From Clostridium culturomicium (lineage in GTDB: Bacteria; Bacillota; Clostridia; Clostridiales; Clostridiaceae), in contig NZ_CCXK01000015.1 of NCBI RefSeq assembly GCF_000821305.1, forward strand, positions 312,528-376,527: a DNA stretch of 64,000 nucleotides, given 5' to 3'. The translations under genes and the position numbers were made by a program. Within the stretch, counting starts at the first letter, position 1, and each line of letters begins with the position of its first letter. Under the pieces are notes generated by a model. The model saw nothing but the letters and a program-made list of their open reading frames with translations, was not told where the DNA came from and did no database searches. Shown here piece after piece: positions 1 to 8,131 of this stretch.

Positions 1-700
1 TACCAAAGCCTTTTCCTTCTTTACCTAGTAAATTTTCCTTTGGAACTATACAATCAGTAAATACTAGCTCTGTAGTAGATGAACCTCTTATTCCTAACTT
101 GTCCTCAACTTTTCCTATAGAGAAACCCGGGAAATTCTTTTCAACTATAAATGCTGAAATTCCCCTTGTTCCTTTTGATTTATCTGTCATAGCAAATACG
201 ATAAATACGTCTGCTACTCCACCATTTGTTATAAAAATCTTAGATCCATTTAATACGTAGTGGTCACCATCAAGAACAGCTGTTGTTTGCTGACCTGCTG
301 CATCAGTTCCTGCATTTGGCTCTGTTAATCCAAAAGCTCCTATTTTTCTTCCTGATGCTAAATCTGGTAAGTATTTAGCCTTCTGTTCTGGAGTACCAAA
401 TTGCGCTATTGGAGAAGCTCCTAAAGATGTGTGTGCCGATAATATAACACCAGTAGTTCCACATACCTTCGAAAGTTCCTCAACTGCAATAATGTAAGAT
501 AAGGTATCTCCACCTGCTCCACCATACTCGGTTGAGAATGGAATACCCATTACACCATACTTGCCCATCTTCTTAACGTTTTCCATAGGGAATTCTTCAG
601 TAACATCTATTTCAGCTGCTATTGGTTTTACCTCATTCAAAGCAAATTCCCTCACCATTTGTTTTACAAGCTCTTGCTCTCTTGTTAATGAAAAGTTCAT
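1..700 (-). CDS. bcd: Butyryl-CoA dehydrogenase, N-terminal part (cut by window edge)
   Basis: Flavin-dependent reduction of crotonyl-CoA to butyryl-CoA, the last reductive step of butyrate formation. About 233 N-terminal codons are present, starting MNFSLTREQELVKQMV; the C-terminus lies beyond the left edge. The acyl-CoA dehydrogenase motif GAFGLTEPNAGTDA, which lies near the FAD and substrate, is seen, as is the segment KIFITNGGVADVF. The ATG at 698-700 follows a run of G residues at a normal distance. It sits 34 bp after crt in the same direction, matching the clostridial crt-bcd-etfBA-hbd order; the electron-transfer flavoprotein genes would be off the window. It would also accept the crotonyl-CoA made by the lysine operon. 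Confidence 0.93.
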   Translation of the reverse strand, partial: MNFSLTREQELVKQMVREFALNEVKPIAAEIDVTEEFPMENVKKMGKYGVMGIPFSTEYGGAGGDTLSYIIAVEELSKVCGTTGVILSAHTSLGASPIAQFGTPEQKAKYLPDLASGRKIGAFGLTEPNAGTDAAGQQTTAVLDGDHYVLNGSKIFITNGGVADVFIVFAMTDKSKGTRGISAFIVEKNFPGFSIGKVEDKLGIRGSSTTELVFTDCIVPKENLLGKEGKGFG

Positions 701-734
701 TGTAATACCCCCTACCTATTAAGTTTTATTGAAT

Positions 735-1517
735 CTATTTATTTTGGAAATTTTTATCTCTTTTTTCTATGAAAGCTGTCATTCCTTCTTTTTGATCTGC
801 AGTTGCAAAGCATAATCCAAAGGCTTCTGCTTCAAAGGCTATAGCATCATCTATATCCATCTGCATTCCTCTGTTAATAGCTTCCTTGCACTGTGCTACT
901 GCTATTGGAGCATTTTTTATAATTTTGCCTGCCATTACTTTAGCTTCATCTAAAAGCATTTCTGGCTCAACAACCTTATTAACTAACCCAATTCTATATG
1001 CTTCGTCAGCCTTTATCATGTCACAAGTGAAGATAAGTTCTTTAGCTCTTCCTTCGCCAACAAGTCTAGCTAATCTTTGAGTTCCACCAAATCCAGGTGT
1101 TATTCCAAGTCCAGCTTCTGGCTGAGCAAATTTAGCTTTAGCTGAAGCTATTCTAATATCACATGCCATTGCAAGTTCGCAGCCTCCACCTAATGCGAAA
1201 CCATTTACTGCAGCAATTACAGGCTTGTTTAGTTTTTCTAAATTTCTGAAAACTTTATTTCCTAAAGTTCCAAAAGCCTTTCCTTGTACAGCATTTAATT
1301 CCTTCATTTCAGATATATCTGCACCAGCAACAAAAGCTTTTTCACCAGCCCCTGTTAAAATTACTGCATATACATCCTTATCATTTGAAATTTCTTCAAT
1401 GACTAAATTTAATTCTTTTAGCGTTTCAGAATTTAATGCATTTAATGCTTTAGGTCTATTGATTTTAACGATAGCTAAGTTACCATCTTTTTCAAAGATT
1501 ACATTAGTGTATTCCAT
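735..1517 (-). CDS. crt: 3-hydroxybutyryl-CoA dehydratase (crotonase)
   Basis: Enoyl-CoA hydratase/isomerase family enzyme that interconverts 3-hydroxybutyryl-CoA and crotonyl-CoA. The 260-residue product starting MEYTNVIFEKDGN matches the usual length of clostridial Crt. Family motifs visible are the oxyanion-hole segment AGADISEM, the glycine-rich NGFALGGGCELAMACD and the LGITPGFGGTQRL segment with the catalytic-glutamate region. An in-frame start five codons upstream is possible, but the GGGGG stretch sits at proper ribosome-binding distance from the ATG at 1515-1517, so I use that one. First gene of the crt-bcd operon; a sigma-A-type promoter and Rex-like sites lie upstream, suggesting NADH/NAD+ control. 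Confidence 0.95.
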   Translation of the reverse strand: MEYTNVIFEKDGNLAIVKINRPKALNALNSETLKELNLVIEEISNDKDVYAVILTGAGEKAFVAGADISEMKELNAVQGKAFGTLGNKVFRNLEKLNKPVIAAVNGFALGGGCELAMACDIRIASAKAKFAQPEAGLGITPGFGGTQRLARLVGEGRAKELIFTCDMIKADEAYRIGLVNKVVEPEMLLDEAKVMAGKIIKNAPIAVAQCKEAINRGMQMDIDDAIAFEAEAFGLCFATADQKEGMTAFIEKRDKNFQNK

Positions 1518-1561
1518 TACAAATTCCCCCATGAAACTTTATTATAGGCATCCCCCAATTT

Positions 1562-1579
1562 AAGTTATTTATTTAACAA
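1562..1579. promoter_or_regulatory. Candidate Rex operator upstream of crt
   Basis: This 18-bp stretch matches 11 of the 14 defined positions of the Rex consensus TTGTTAANNNNTTAACAA, with a perfect right half TTAACAA. It lies between the proposed crt transcription start and the crt start codon, where bound Rex could block elongation. The rex gene itself lies just upstream. The consensus is established for Gram-positive Rex; function here is inferred. Confidence 0.6.
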
Positions 1580-1612
1580 TTTGTTTTTGGTCGCTATGTA
1601 CCTACAATTCTT

Positions 1613-1641
1613 ATTATAGTCCTACCAATTATCATTTTCAA
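1613..1641 (-). promoter_or_regulatory. Sigma-A promoter for crt-bcd operon
   Basis: On the minus strand, TTGAAA (1641-1636) and TATAAT (1618-1613) are separated by exactly 17 bp, close to the vegetative consensus. Transcription would start near 1606 and run into crt. Rex-like sequences lie on both sides of it. Confidence 0.65.
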
Positions 1642-1644
1642 GAA

Positions 1645-1662
1645 TTTTAGGATTATTAACAA
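1645..1662. promoter_or_regulatory. Second, weaker Rex-like site
   Basis: The right half TTAACAA at 1656-1662 is perfect, the left half is poor; 10 of 14 defined consensus positions match. It abuts the -35 of the crt promoter. A single good half-site may be chance in such AT-rich DNA. Confidence 0.3.
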
Positions 1663-1690
1663 TTTATTTGAAATTTCCTAAGTTAATTAA

Positions 1691-1743
1691 AAAAATTATA
1701 GGATATGAAAATTCTCATCCTCATATCCTATAACTTTTTTTTT
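1691..1743 (-). terminator. Intrinsic terminator after rex (possibly bidirectional)
   Basis: A perfect 13-bp inverted repeat (1696-1708 and 1721-1733) with a 12-nt loop has an A run before it and a T run after it, so it can terminate in both directions. On the minus strand it ends rex transcription and separates it from crt. Confidence 0.85.
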
Positions 1744-1769
1744 GATTTTATTACTATTTTTTAAAAATT

Positions 1770-2429
1770 TTATTCTTCTTCAGTAAGCTCTCTCGCTTCA
1801 TTTCTTTCATTTATTAAGTAACTTAAAGTCATTAAACTTTCACTTAAATGAACATTCTCTACAATTACATCATCTGCAACCTTTAAGTCTATTGGTGCAA
1901 AGTTCCAAATAGCTTTAACTCCCTTGTTAGTTACCATATCAACCACACCTTGAGCTCTGCTCTTTGGAACACAGATAATTGCTATATCGATCTCTTCCTC
2001 TTGTAGAAAGCCTTCTAATTCATCCATATCCTTGATTTCAATGTCTCTAATTTTTAAACCTATCAGCTTAACATTCAAATCAAAGATACCTTTTAAGTTA
2101 AATGACATCTTATCAAAGGTAGTGTAATTGGCAATAGCCTGCCCTATATTACCTGCTCCTATAATAACAGTATTATAAGCTTTGTTTAACCCTAAGATAA
2201 CTGAAATTTGATATAATAGGTCCTTTACATTATATCCATAACCTTGCTGTCCAAAATCACCAAAACAGTTTAAATCTTGTCTAATTTGAGATGCAGTAAA
2301 ACCAATCTTTTCACTAAGTTCTTTTGATGATATTCTATCAACATCATTTTTATCTAATTCACGTAAATATCTATAATACTTAGGAAGTCTTTTTATAACC
2401 GCCATAGAAATACTTCTCTTCTTTTCCAT
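1770..2429 (-). CDS. rex: Redox-sensing transcriptional repressor Rex
   Basis: NADH/NAD+-responsive repressor of fermentation genes. The 219-residue protein has an N-terminal winged helix-turn-helix (about 1-80, with the segment SSKELSEKIGFTASQIRQDL typical of Rex) and a Rossmann domain carrying the nucleotide-binding motif GAGNIGQ at 91-97. The C-terminal helix implied in domain swapping is present. The ribosome binding site GGAGTGAGGT precedes the ATG. Transcribed alone, it ends at a strong hairpin terminator just before the crt-bcd operon, a classical Rex target, where candidate operators are seen. Confidence 0.96.
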   Translation of the reverse strand: MEKKRSISMAVIKRLPKYYRYLRELDKNDVDRISSKELSEKIGFTASQIRQDLNCFGDFGQQGYGYNVKDLLYQISVILGLNKAYNTVIIGAGNIGQAIANYTTFDKMSFNLKGIFDLNVKLIGLKIRDIEIKDMDELEGFLQEEEIDIAIICVPKSRAQGVVDMVTNKGVKAIWNFAPIDLKVADDVIVENVHLSESLMTLSYLINERNEARELTEEE

Positions 2430-2534
2430 ATTACCTCACTCCTTATTTTATTATATATACGAACTTCGCAATTCCTACTAAATCCTTACTAATATAAGCA
2501 TCTTTTAATAGTCTCTTTCGTCTTCATGTTTTTT

Positions 2535-2563
2535 ATTATACTACACTAATCGAATTTGTTACA
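2535..2563 (-). promoter_or_regulatory. Possible rex promoter
   Basis: On the minus strand a consensus TATAAT (2540-2535) has a poor -35, TGTAAC (2563-2558), 17 bp upstream. It would give rex a 5-prime leader of about 100 nt. Only the -10 is convincing. Confidence 0.35.
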
Positions 2564-2646
2564 TATTTTTATCTCAAAATTTAAAATTTCCCACATTTAT
2601 ATTATTACCAAAACCTCTATATTTCATAACTTCAAGCACTTTAATA

Positions 2647-3084
2647 TTAACGCTCTGACATATATCTAGCTATTTCATTGAAACTTAATTTCCTCACTTC
2701 TGTATTTGGATATTCTCTATATTCATTAACATAAAAAACTGTAGTCATCTTCTCACATAATTTATCCTTATTCTTTTTCAAGTAAACTTCTAACTCCTCA
2801 CTTCCAGCAAAAATTTTATAGGAAACTCGCCCTTTATCATTCTTTATTTCATAAATACCACATGACTTTTTCATGGTATAATCAGCAGTTCTTAAATAAA
2901 GTATTGCAACTTCTAAAGACTTAAAAGGGAAATTCCATCTTTGCACTCCACGCTTTGGATCATGTTCTATACATATACAACGTCCACAAGTTCCACAAAT
3001 ATATTACATATGATTTTGTAAACACTCCAATGGCTTTAGTACTAGTGTTATTCTTCTATTCTCTCCATAGCACTCTTCACACAT
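2647..3084 (-). pseudogene. Small cysteine-rich (zinc-motif) protein gene with an in-frame TAA
   Basis: An ATG at 3082-3084, preceded by GGAG at 7 nt, opens a reading frame beginning MCEECYGENRRI. After 26 codons it meets TAA at 3004-3006, then continues in the same frame to 2647. The part after the stop begins YICGTCGRCICIEHDPKRG, a CxxCxxCxC cluster typical of a zinc site, and continues for about 118 residues of coding-like sequence. Without the stop the product would be about 145 residues, with cysteines on both sides of the break. A GTG at 2944-2946 could start a 99-residue truncated product lacking all the N-terminal cysteines, but it has no good ribosome binding site. I do not recognise the family. 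Either a pseudogene or a sequence error. Confidence 0.6.
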
Positions 3085-3189
3085 ATTTCATCTCCATTTC
3101 ACATTTATTAACATCTTTATTCTTTAGATTCACACTTTCTACATATACATATTTTTCAATATTACATTATTCAAATTTAACATAACCAA

Positions 3190-3370
3190 CAATAAAATTA
3201 AAGTTTCTCTGAATACAGTGAAAATATGAAACTCCTACTCTCTACGTTCATAGGAGTAAGTTCGACTTAGCCAAATCGTAGATTTTATTTTTAAAAGAAA
3301 CGCCTACTCACTTCGTTCGTAGGCGCAAGTTCACATAACCAAATCATAGATTTGGATGTTCACTTGTGTT
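3190..3370. repeat. Tandem hairpin repeats plus fragment of a dispersed element
   Basis: This fills most of the gap before the ABC-F gene. Two related units lie in tandem (about 3226-3284 and 3298-3354). Each has a short stem, CTCCTA/TAGGAG in the first and CGCCTAC/GTAGGCG in the second. The stems differ by paired changes that keep base pairing. Each is followed by a segment like CAAATCNTAGATTT. The start (about 3192-3230) resembles one end of the elements at 5315-5542 and 20143-20360 (shared GAATACAGTGA). The second unit resembles the repeats near 22512, 23653 and 53878. Confidence 0.6.
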
Positions 3371-3396
3371 AAAATACCTATAGGACGGTGAGATGA

Positions 3397-5310
3397 ATGA
3401 TAGTTTTAAGTTGTAAAAATATAAGTAAATACTTTGGAATAGATATGATATTAAAAGATGTAACCTTTAACGTTAATGAAGGTGAAAAAATTGGACTTAT
3501 AGGTGCTAACGGTGCAGGTAAGTCTACCCTTTTCAAGATTCTTACTAATCAAATGGAATACGATGAAGGGGAATTATATATTGATAAATCAAAGGAATTA
3601 GGTTATCTTTCTCAGAACCTTTCTCTTGATTCAAATAACACTATCTACACAGAGGTTTTAACAGTCTTTGATAGCTTAATGGAGATGGAAGCCAGACTTA
3701 AAACCCTTGAAGAGAAAATGAATGAACCTTATGATGCTTCTAAGGTCGAATACCATAATAAAATAATAAGAGATTATACAACGCTTACAGAGGTGTATGA
3801 AAACCGTGGTGGATATACCTATAAAGGAGAAATTAGCAGAGTTCTTAAAGGTTTAGGCTTTACTGAAAATGACTTTGATAAGCCAATCGCAATTTTAAGT
3901 GGTGGACAAAAGACAAGGGTAGCCCTATGTAAGCTTCTTTTAAGAAAGCCTGAAATTCTGCTTCTTGATGAGCCTACTAACCATCTTGACCTTGATGCTA
4001 TCGAATGGCTTGAAGGCTATTTAAAAGAAGTAAAAGGTTCAATAGTTGTAATCTCCCACGATAGATTTTTCCTTGATGCAATCACAAACAAAACTGTAGA
4101 GCTGCTAGGCGGAAGAGTTGAAACTTATAATGGTAACTATACTGCCTTTATAGATTTAAAAGAAAAAAACAGAGAAGTTCAGCAAAAAGCTTTTGATCTT
4201 CAACAAGCTGAAATCAAACGCCAGGAAGAGATTATTGCAAGATATAAATCCTTCAACCGTGAGAAGAGTATAAAGGCTGCTGAAAGCCGCCAGAAGGCTC
4301 TTGATAAAATGGAGAGATTAGATGCCCCTGTTAGAGAAGCAAAAGCTTCCAGAATCCGTTTTGAGACTCAAATCAAGAGTGGTAATGATGTTCTTTATAT
4401 TGAAAATTTAAAGAAAAGCTTTGGAGAAAAGCTTCTATTTGAAGGACTTAATTTAGACATCAAAAGAGAAGAGAAAATTGCTCTTATAGGTGAAAATGGA
4501 CGTGGTAAAACAACTTTATTCAAAATAATAATGGATAAAGAACCTTCTGACTGTGGAGTTAAGGTCCTTGGTAAAAACGTATTTTTAGGTTACTATGACC
4601 AAGAGCAGTCTAACCTGAATGAAAGTAAAGCTATCATCGACGAGGTATGGGATGACTTCCCTCACATGACAACCACAGAAGTTCGTACTGCTTTAGCCGC
4701 ATTTTTATTCACAGGAGATGACGTATTTAAGAAGATATCCACACTTAGTGGTGGAGAAAAGTGTAGAATTAACCTTTTAAAGCTAATGCTTTCTAAGTCA
4801 AACTTCTTGCTTCTTGACGAGCCAACCAACCACCTCGATATTATGTCCCGTGAGGCTTTAGAGGAAGCCATCTTAAATTATGATGGAACAATAATTCTTA
4901 TATCCCACGACAGATACTTCTTAAATAAAATTATCAACAAGATCTATGAATTAAATGAAGATGGAGTTAAAGAATACCTAGGAAACTACTCTTACTATGT
5001 GGAAAAGAAAACTAACCCTCATAGATTCGAACAGATGGAAGAGTATTCTGGTGTTACTAAAACTCAAATCAAATTAGATAAAAAGAAAAAACGTGAAGCT
5101 GAAAAAGCTGAAAGAGAACAGGCTAAACTTCTCAAAAACATCGAAAACAAAATTGCTGAAACTGAAGAAACAATCGAAGAGCTTCAAGGTCAATTATGTT
5201 TAGAAGAAGTTTATTCTAACCCTGACAAAAGCAAAGAGGTGCATCAGCTGCTACAAAATGCTGAAAATGAACTTGCAGAGCTTTATGAACAGTGGGAAGA
5301 AATGGCGTAG
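3397..5310 (+). CDS. ABC-F family ATPase (YdiF/Uup type)
   Basis: Soluble protein with two ATP-binding cassettes and no membrane domain, the ABC-F plan of translation factors and antibiotic-resistance proteins that act at the ribosomal E site. Walker A motifs are GANGAGKST (36-44) and GENGRGKTT (near 367); both cassettes have LSGG signatures (LSGGQKTR, LSGGEKCR) and LDEPTNHLD Walker B motifs. An inter-domain linker rich in charged helices (about 250-310) and a C-terminal coiled coil (about 560-637) fit YdiF/Uup relatives better than short resistance proteins. The start follows GGACGGTGAG. Transcribed alone; whether it gives drug resistance cannot be read from the sequence. Confidence 0.92.
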   Translation: MIVLSCKNISKYFGIDMILKDVTFNVNEGEKIGLIGANGAGKSTLFKILTNQMEYDEGELYIDKSKELGYLSQNLSLDSNNTIYTEVLTVFDSLMEMEARLKTLEEKMNEPYDASKVEYHNKIIRDYTTLTEVYENRGGYTYKGEISRVLKGLGFTENDFDKPIAILSGGQKTRVALCKLLLRKPEILLLDEPTNHLDLDAIEWLEGYLKEVKGSIVVISHDRFFLDAITNKTVELLGGRVETYNGNYTAFIDLKEKNREVQQKAFDLQQAEIKRQEEIIARYKSFNREKSIKAAESRQKALDKMERLDAPVREAKASRIRFETQIKSGNDVLYIENLKKSFGEKLLFEGLNLDIKREEKIALIGENGRGKTTLFKIIMDKEPSDCGVKVLGKNVFLGYYDQEQSNLNESKAIIDEVWDDFPHMTTTEVRTALAAFLFTGDDVFKKISTLSGGEKCRINLLKLMLSKSNFLLLDEPTNHLDIMSREALEEAILNYDGTIILISHDRYFLNKIINKIYELNEDGVKEYLGNYSYYVEKKTNPHRFEQMEEYSGVTKTQIKLDKKKKREAEKAEREQAKLLKNIENKIAETEETIEELQGQLCLEEVYSNPDKSKEVHQLLQNAENELAELYEQWEEMA

Positions 5311-5314
5311 TAAT

Positions 5315-5542
5315 TAAGAATTATAGAGATTTCTCCTCACTGTATTCGGAGAAACTTTAATTTAATTTTCTTAATTTAAAATTGGCAAATTGAAGATTTC
5401 CTAATGTTTAAAAGCAAAATACTCCTAGCTGAGCTAGGAGTATTTTGCCGTTCTTACAAAATTGAAAATTTGGTAAGAACAACTGAAATCAAAGAAATTC
5501 TGTAGGAATTTCATCCATCCTTCTAAATTCTTAATTCTTAAT
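5315..5542. repeat. Dispersed intergenic element, copy related to 20143-20360
   Basis: The reverse complement of this segment shares both ends with the element at 20143-20360: one end with GATGGATG, a TTCNTTNATTT stretch and CAAATTTTCAATTT, the other with TTTCNCCGAATACAGTGAG and flanking TTAATTCTTAATT-like tracts. The middle differs and here holds a 16-bp perfect hairpin. No reading frame is seen in it, so it looks like a non-coding, MITE-like sequence. Confidence 0.6.
5414..5448. terminator. Strong hairpin downstream of the ABC-F gene
   Basis: A perfect 16-bp inverted repeat (5414-5429 and 5433-5448) with a 3-nt loop. The stem ends in TATTTT on the plus strand and AAAATA on the other side, so it may act as a terminator in either direction, although no clean T run follows. 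Confidence 0.55.
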
Positions 5543-5577
5543 TAAAAAAGAGTTATCTACATTACGTAAATAACTCT
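5541..5577 (-). terminator. Terminator of the lysine fermentation operon
   Basis: On the minus strand, GAGTTAT and ATAACTC pair around a partly paired interior and are followed directly by TTTTTTAATT. It lies about 210 nt after kamE and is the first good terminator downstream of the operon. Confidence 0.75.
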
Positions 5578-5681
5578 CCCTCTATAAATTTATAATCTCC
5601 ACCAAACTTCTTCACTTCATAGCACATATATCTATCTTGGAATATTGGAGGTAAACCATACGTGAACAGTGCTTTCCCCAT
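5562..5681 (-). CDS. Possible 39-residue small protein after kamE
   Basis: An ATG at 5679-5681 opens 39 codons beginning MGKALFTYGLPPIFQDRYM and ending at the base of the operon terminator. Codon usage looks clostridial and the peptide is rich in aromatic residues, but I see no ribosome binding site and do not recognise it. It could be the tail of a lost gene rather than an active one. Confidence 0.3.
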   Translation of the reverse strand: MGKALFTYGLPPIFQDRYMCYEVKKFGGDYKFIEGELFT

Positions 5682-5786
5682 GAAGTTTTAGAAGAGTGAA
5701 GGACTTGTTCGCCAGCCCTTCCAGTGAAAGATTATTAATTATAAATTTGTTTCCCCATATCCTCTATTCATTACCTAGCTTAGCTA

Positions 5787-6575
5787 TTAAACTAAACCTC
5801 TTGCAACCATTTCTGTTACTGCGAATGTAGCAACATCATCTGCATATTTTCCTGGACCAAATCCAGCATCATATCCTAATTCCTTAGCTAATTCGTGAGT
5901 TATTCTTGGACCTCCAGCTATTAAGATAACTTTATCTCTTATGCCTTCTGCTTCAAGAAGCTCAACAAGATTAGTTAAATTATGGATGTGTACATCTTTT
6001 TGTGTAACTGTTTGTGAAACTAGTAAAACGTCAGCCTTAAGCTCTATAGCTTTTTTGATGAACTCTTCGTTTTCAACTTGGCTTCCAAGGTTATAAGCTT
6101 CTATTCCCTTATATCTCTCAAGACCATAGTGTCCTGCGAAACCTTTCATGTTCATAATAGCATCAATACCAACTGTATGAGCATCTGTACCAGTTGAAGC
6201 TCCAATTATTACAACATCTCTTTTAATGTTTTCTGCAATGTAATCTTGAACTGCAGCCATATCCATAGTATCAACTTCTACTGTTTGAACGTGAATTTCT
6301 TCGTAATTAACAGTGTGAGTTAAGGAACCATAAACAACATAAAAAGTGAATTCTTTATCTAAAGCTGCGTGGTGCGCACAGTTTGGATCTTTTAATCCCA
6401 TAGATTTAGCTAATTGTATAGCAGCCTCTACTCCTCTTTCATCATCTTTTACTGGTAGTGTAAAACTAACTTGAACCTTTCCGTCATTCATTGTATCTCC
6501 GTATGGTTTAAGTTTAGTTAAATCAAGGTTAGTATCGTAATCTCTTACTTCAGTTGAATATAATCCGCCGCTCAT
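5787..6575 (-). CDS. kamE: Lysine 5,6-aminomutase, beta (B12-binding) subunit
   Basis: Small subunit of the adenosylcobalamin- and PLP-dependent mutase that moves the terminal amino group of beta-lysine to carbon 5, giving 3,5-diaminohexanoate. The 262-residue protein has the cobalamin motif DxHxxG at 131-136, with H133 as the expected cobalt ligand, and K144, the residue known in the Clostridium sticklandii enzyme to hold PLP. The Rossmann-like B12 domain runs to the C-terminus. Its start codon overlaps the kamD stop (TAATG), with AGGAGG inside the end of kamD, so the two subunits are translationally coupled. Last clear gene of the operon. Confidence 0.97.
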   Translation of the reverse strand: MSGGLYSTEVRDYDTNLDLTKLKPYGDTMNDGKVQVSFTLPVKDDERGVEAAIQLAKSMGLKDPNCAHHAALDKEFTFYVVYGSLTHTVNYEEIHVQTVEVDTMDMAAVQDYIAENIKRDVVIIGASTGTDAHTVGIDAIMNMKGFAGHYGLERYKGIEAYNLGSQVENEEFIKKAIELKADVLLVSQTVTQKDVHIHNLTNLVELLEAEGIRDKVILIAGGPRITHELAKELGYDAGFGPGKYADDVATFAVTEMVARGLV

Positions 6576-8131
6576 TATCTGTTACCTCCTAACATTAACT
6601 CAATAAATGGGTTGAAGTAATTTGCTTCCTTCTCAACAACTCCATCAAGTCCTTTTCCTCCGTTTAGAGGTCTCTTAATTCCAGCAAACTTACCTTGCTC
6701 TATAGTTCTGAATAAACCTTCTTTTTCTATTTCAGATAATAGGTCAGCTGCTTTGTTTAGAACTTCATCAACTCTCTTCTCCATTATTCCACCTTTTTTG
6801 TATGTTAACTCATCGCCAAGGTCTTTCATTGTGTTGAAGATGTATTGTGCGTTATCTATTGCTATAGCTCTATCACTCATAAATGGAGTGTGTATAGCTT
6901 CTGTCATCATTCCTAGTAAGTGTAATTTTTGTCCAGTCATTATAGTAACCATATTGAATAGAGCATCTTGAACTTGTCCTTTAAATATATCTCCAGTCAT
7001 AAACTTAGTTGGAGGCATATATTTAAGTGGTGCCTTAGGGAATATTTCTCTTGCCATTTGTGCCTGCGCAAGCTCATATAAGAATCCATTCTCAACGTTT
7101 GGATTGATTTCGAATGCATGTCCTAATCCCATTTGCTCTTCTGGAAGACCAGCAAATAAAGCAAATTGCTCGTTGATGAATTGAGAAGCAAGAACTGTGT
7201 GAGCTTCCTCAACCGCATCAGCAGTAGTTAGGTAGTTATCTTCTCCAGTATTAATGATAACTCCAGCATAACCGTTGATTATTCTTGAGAAATATTGGTC
7301 AACGATTGTTCTTTGCATATTGATATCTCTGAATAAGATTCCATATAAAGCGTCATTAAGCATTACGTCTAGTCTTTCAATAGCTCCCATTGCAGCTATC
7401 TCTGGCATACATAATCCTGAGCAGTAGTTACATAATCTGATGTATCTTCCTAACTCTTCTCCAACCTCGTCTAAAGCAGCTCTCATTAATCTGAAGTTCT
7501 CTTGAGTCGCAAATGTTCCTCCAAAACCTTCAGTTGTAGCACCGTATGGTACATAGTCAAGCAAGCTTTGTCCAGTTGTTCTTATAACAGCTATGATATC
7601 AGCACCTTGCTTAGCAGCAGCTTTAGCTTGAATTATATCTTCATAGATATTTCCTGTAGCAACAATAACGTAAAGGTATGGACCTGTTTTGTCTCCAAAC
7701 TCTGCAAGATACTCTTCCCTCTTAGCTCTATTAGCTTTAACTCTTGCAACCATTTCTTTAGCTACCTTGTTAACTTCCATTTGAACTTCAAAAGCATCTT
7801 TCATTGGAAGCTTAGTTAACTCGATTTCACCAGCACCAACTTTTTCTGCAACTTCTTGAGCAGATAATCCAGTGTTTAGCATTGCATTACCGATATAGTA
7901 TGCAGCTCCAACAGAAAGGCCGTTTCCAGCTTTAATATTTTCAACGATTACGTTTGGTAGTGGTACTCCAAACTCGTCTACTCCATCTATTCCTAATAAT
8001 CTACAGATAGTTCTTTCTACAGCAACTGTAGTGTGCTTATCTATAAATGTTTGTGTATCTTTTGCTATATTTTCAGCTGATTTTCTTGCTTTAGCAACTA
8101 CTTCTAGGTTTAAGTTTAATTTACTTTCCAT
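6575..8131 (-). CDS. kamD: Lysine 5,6-aminomutase, alpha subunit
   Basis: Large catalytic TIM-barrel subunit of lysine 5,6-aminomutase, partner of KamE. The 518-residue length matches the family, and the sequence is collinear with known KamD proteins (for example TTGQSLLDYVPYGATTEG, the segment near the PLP phosphate). The start follows AGGAGG and overlaps the last 11 nt of kamC. Tight coupling kamC-kamD-kamE suggests the reactivase and mutase are made together. Confidence 0.97.
   Translation of the reverse strand: MESKLNLNLEVVAKARKSAENIAKDTQTFIDKHTTVAVERTICRLLGIDGVDEFGVPLPNVIVENIKAGNGLSVGAAYYIGNAMLNTGLSAQEVAEKVGAGEIELTKLPMKDAFEVQMEVNKVAKEMVARVKANRAKREEYLAEFGDKTGPYLYVIVATGNIYEDIIQAKAAAKQGADIIAVIRTTGQSLLDYVPYGATTEGFGGTFATQENFRLMRAALDEVGEELGRYIRLCNYCSGLCMPEIAAMGAIERLDVMLNDALYGILFRDINMQRTIVDQYFSRIINGYAGVIINTGEDNYLTTADAVEEAHTVLASQFINEQFALFAGLPEEQMGLGHAFEINPNVENGFLYELAQAQMAREIFPKAPLKYMPPTKFMTGDIFKGQVQDALFNMVTIMTGQKLHLLGMMTEAIHTPFMSDRAIAIDNAQYIFNTMKDLGDELTYKKGGIMEKRVDEVLNKAADLLSEIEKEGLFRTIEQGKFAGIKRPLNGGKGLDGVVEKEANYFNPFIELMLGGNR

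Noticed and set aside
2955..3185. Plus-strand frame of 76 codons upstream of the ABC-F gene
   Set aside because: It is antisense to the interrupted zinc-motif gene, has low-complexity hydrophobic content and no ribosome binding site.
5632..5745. Possible further dispersed repeat downstream of kamE
   Set aside because: I could not match it to the other elements; it overlaps the small frame at 5562-5681.
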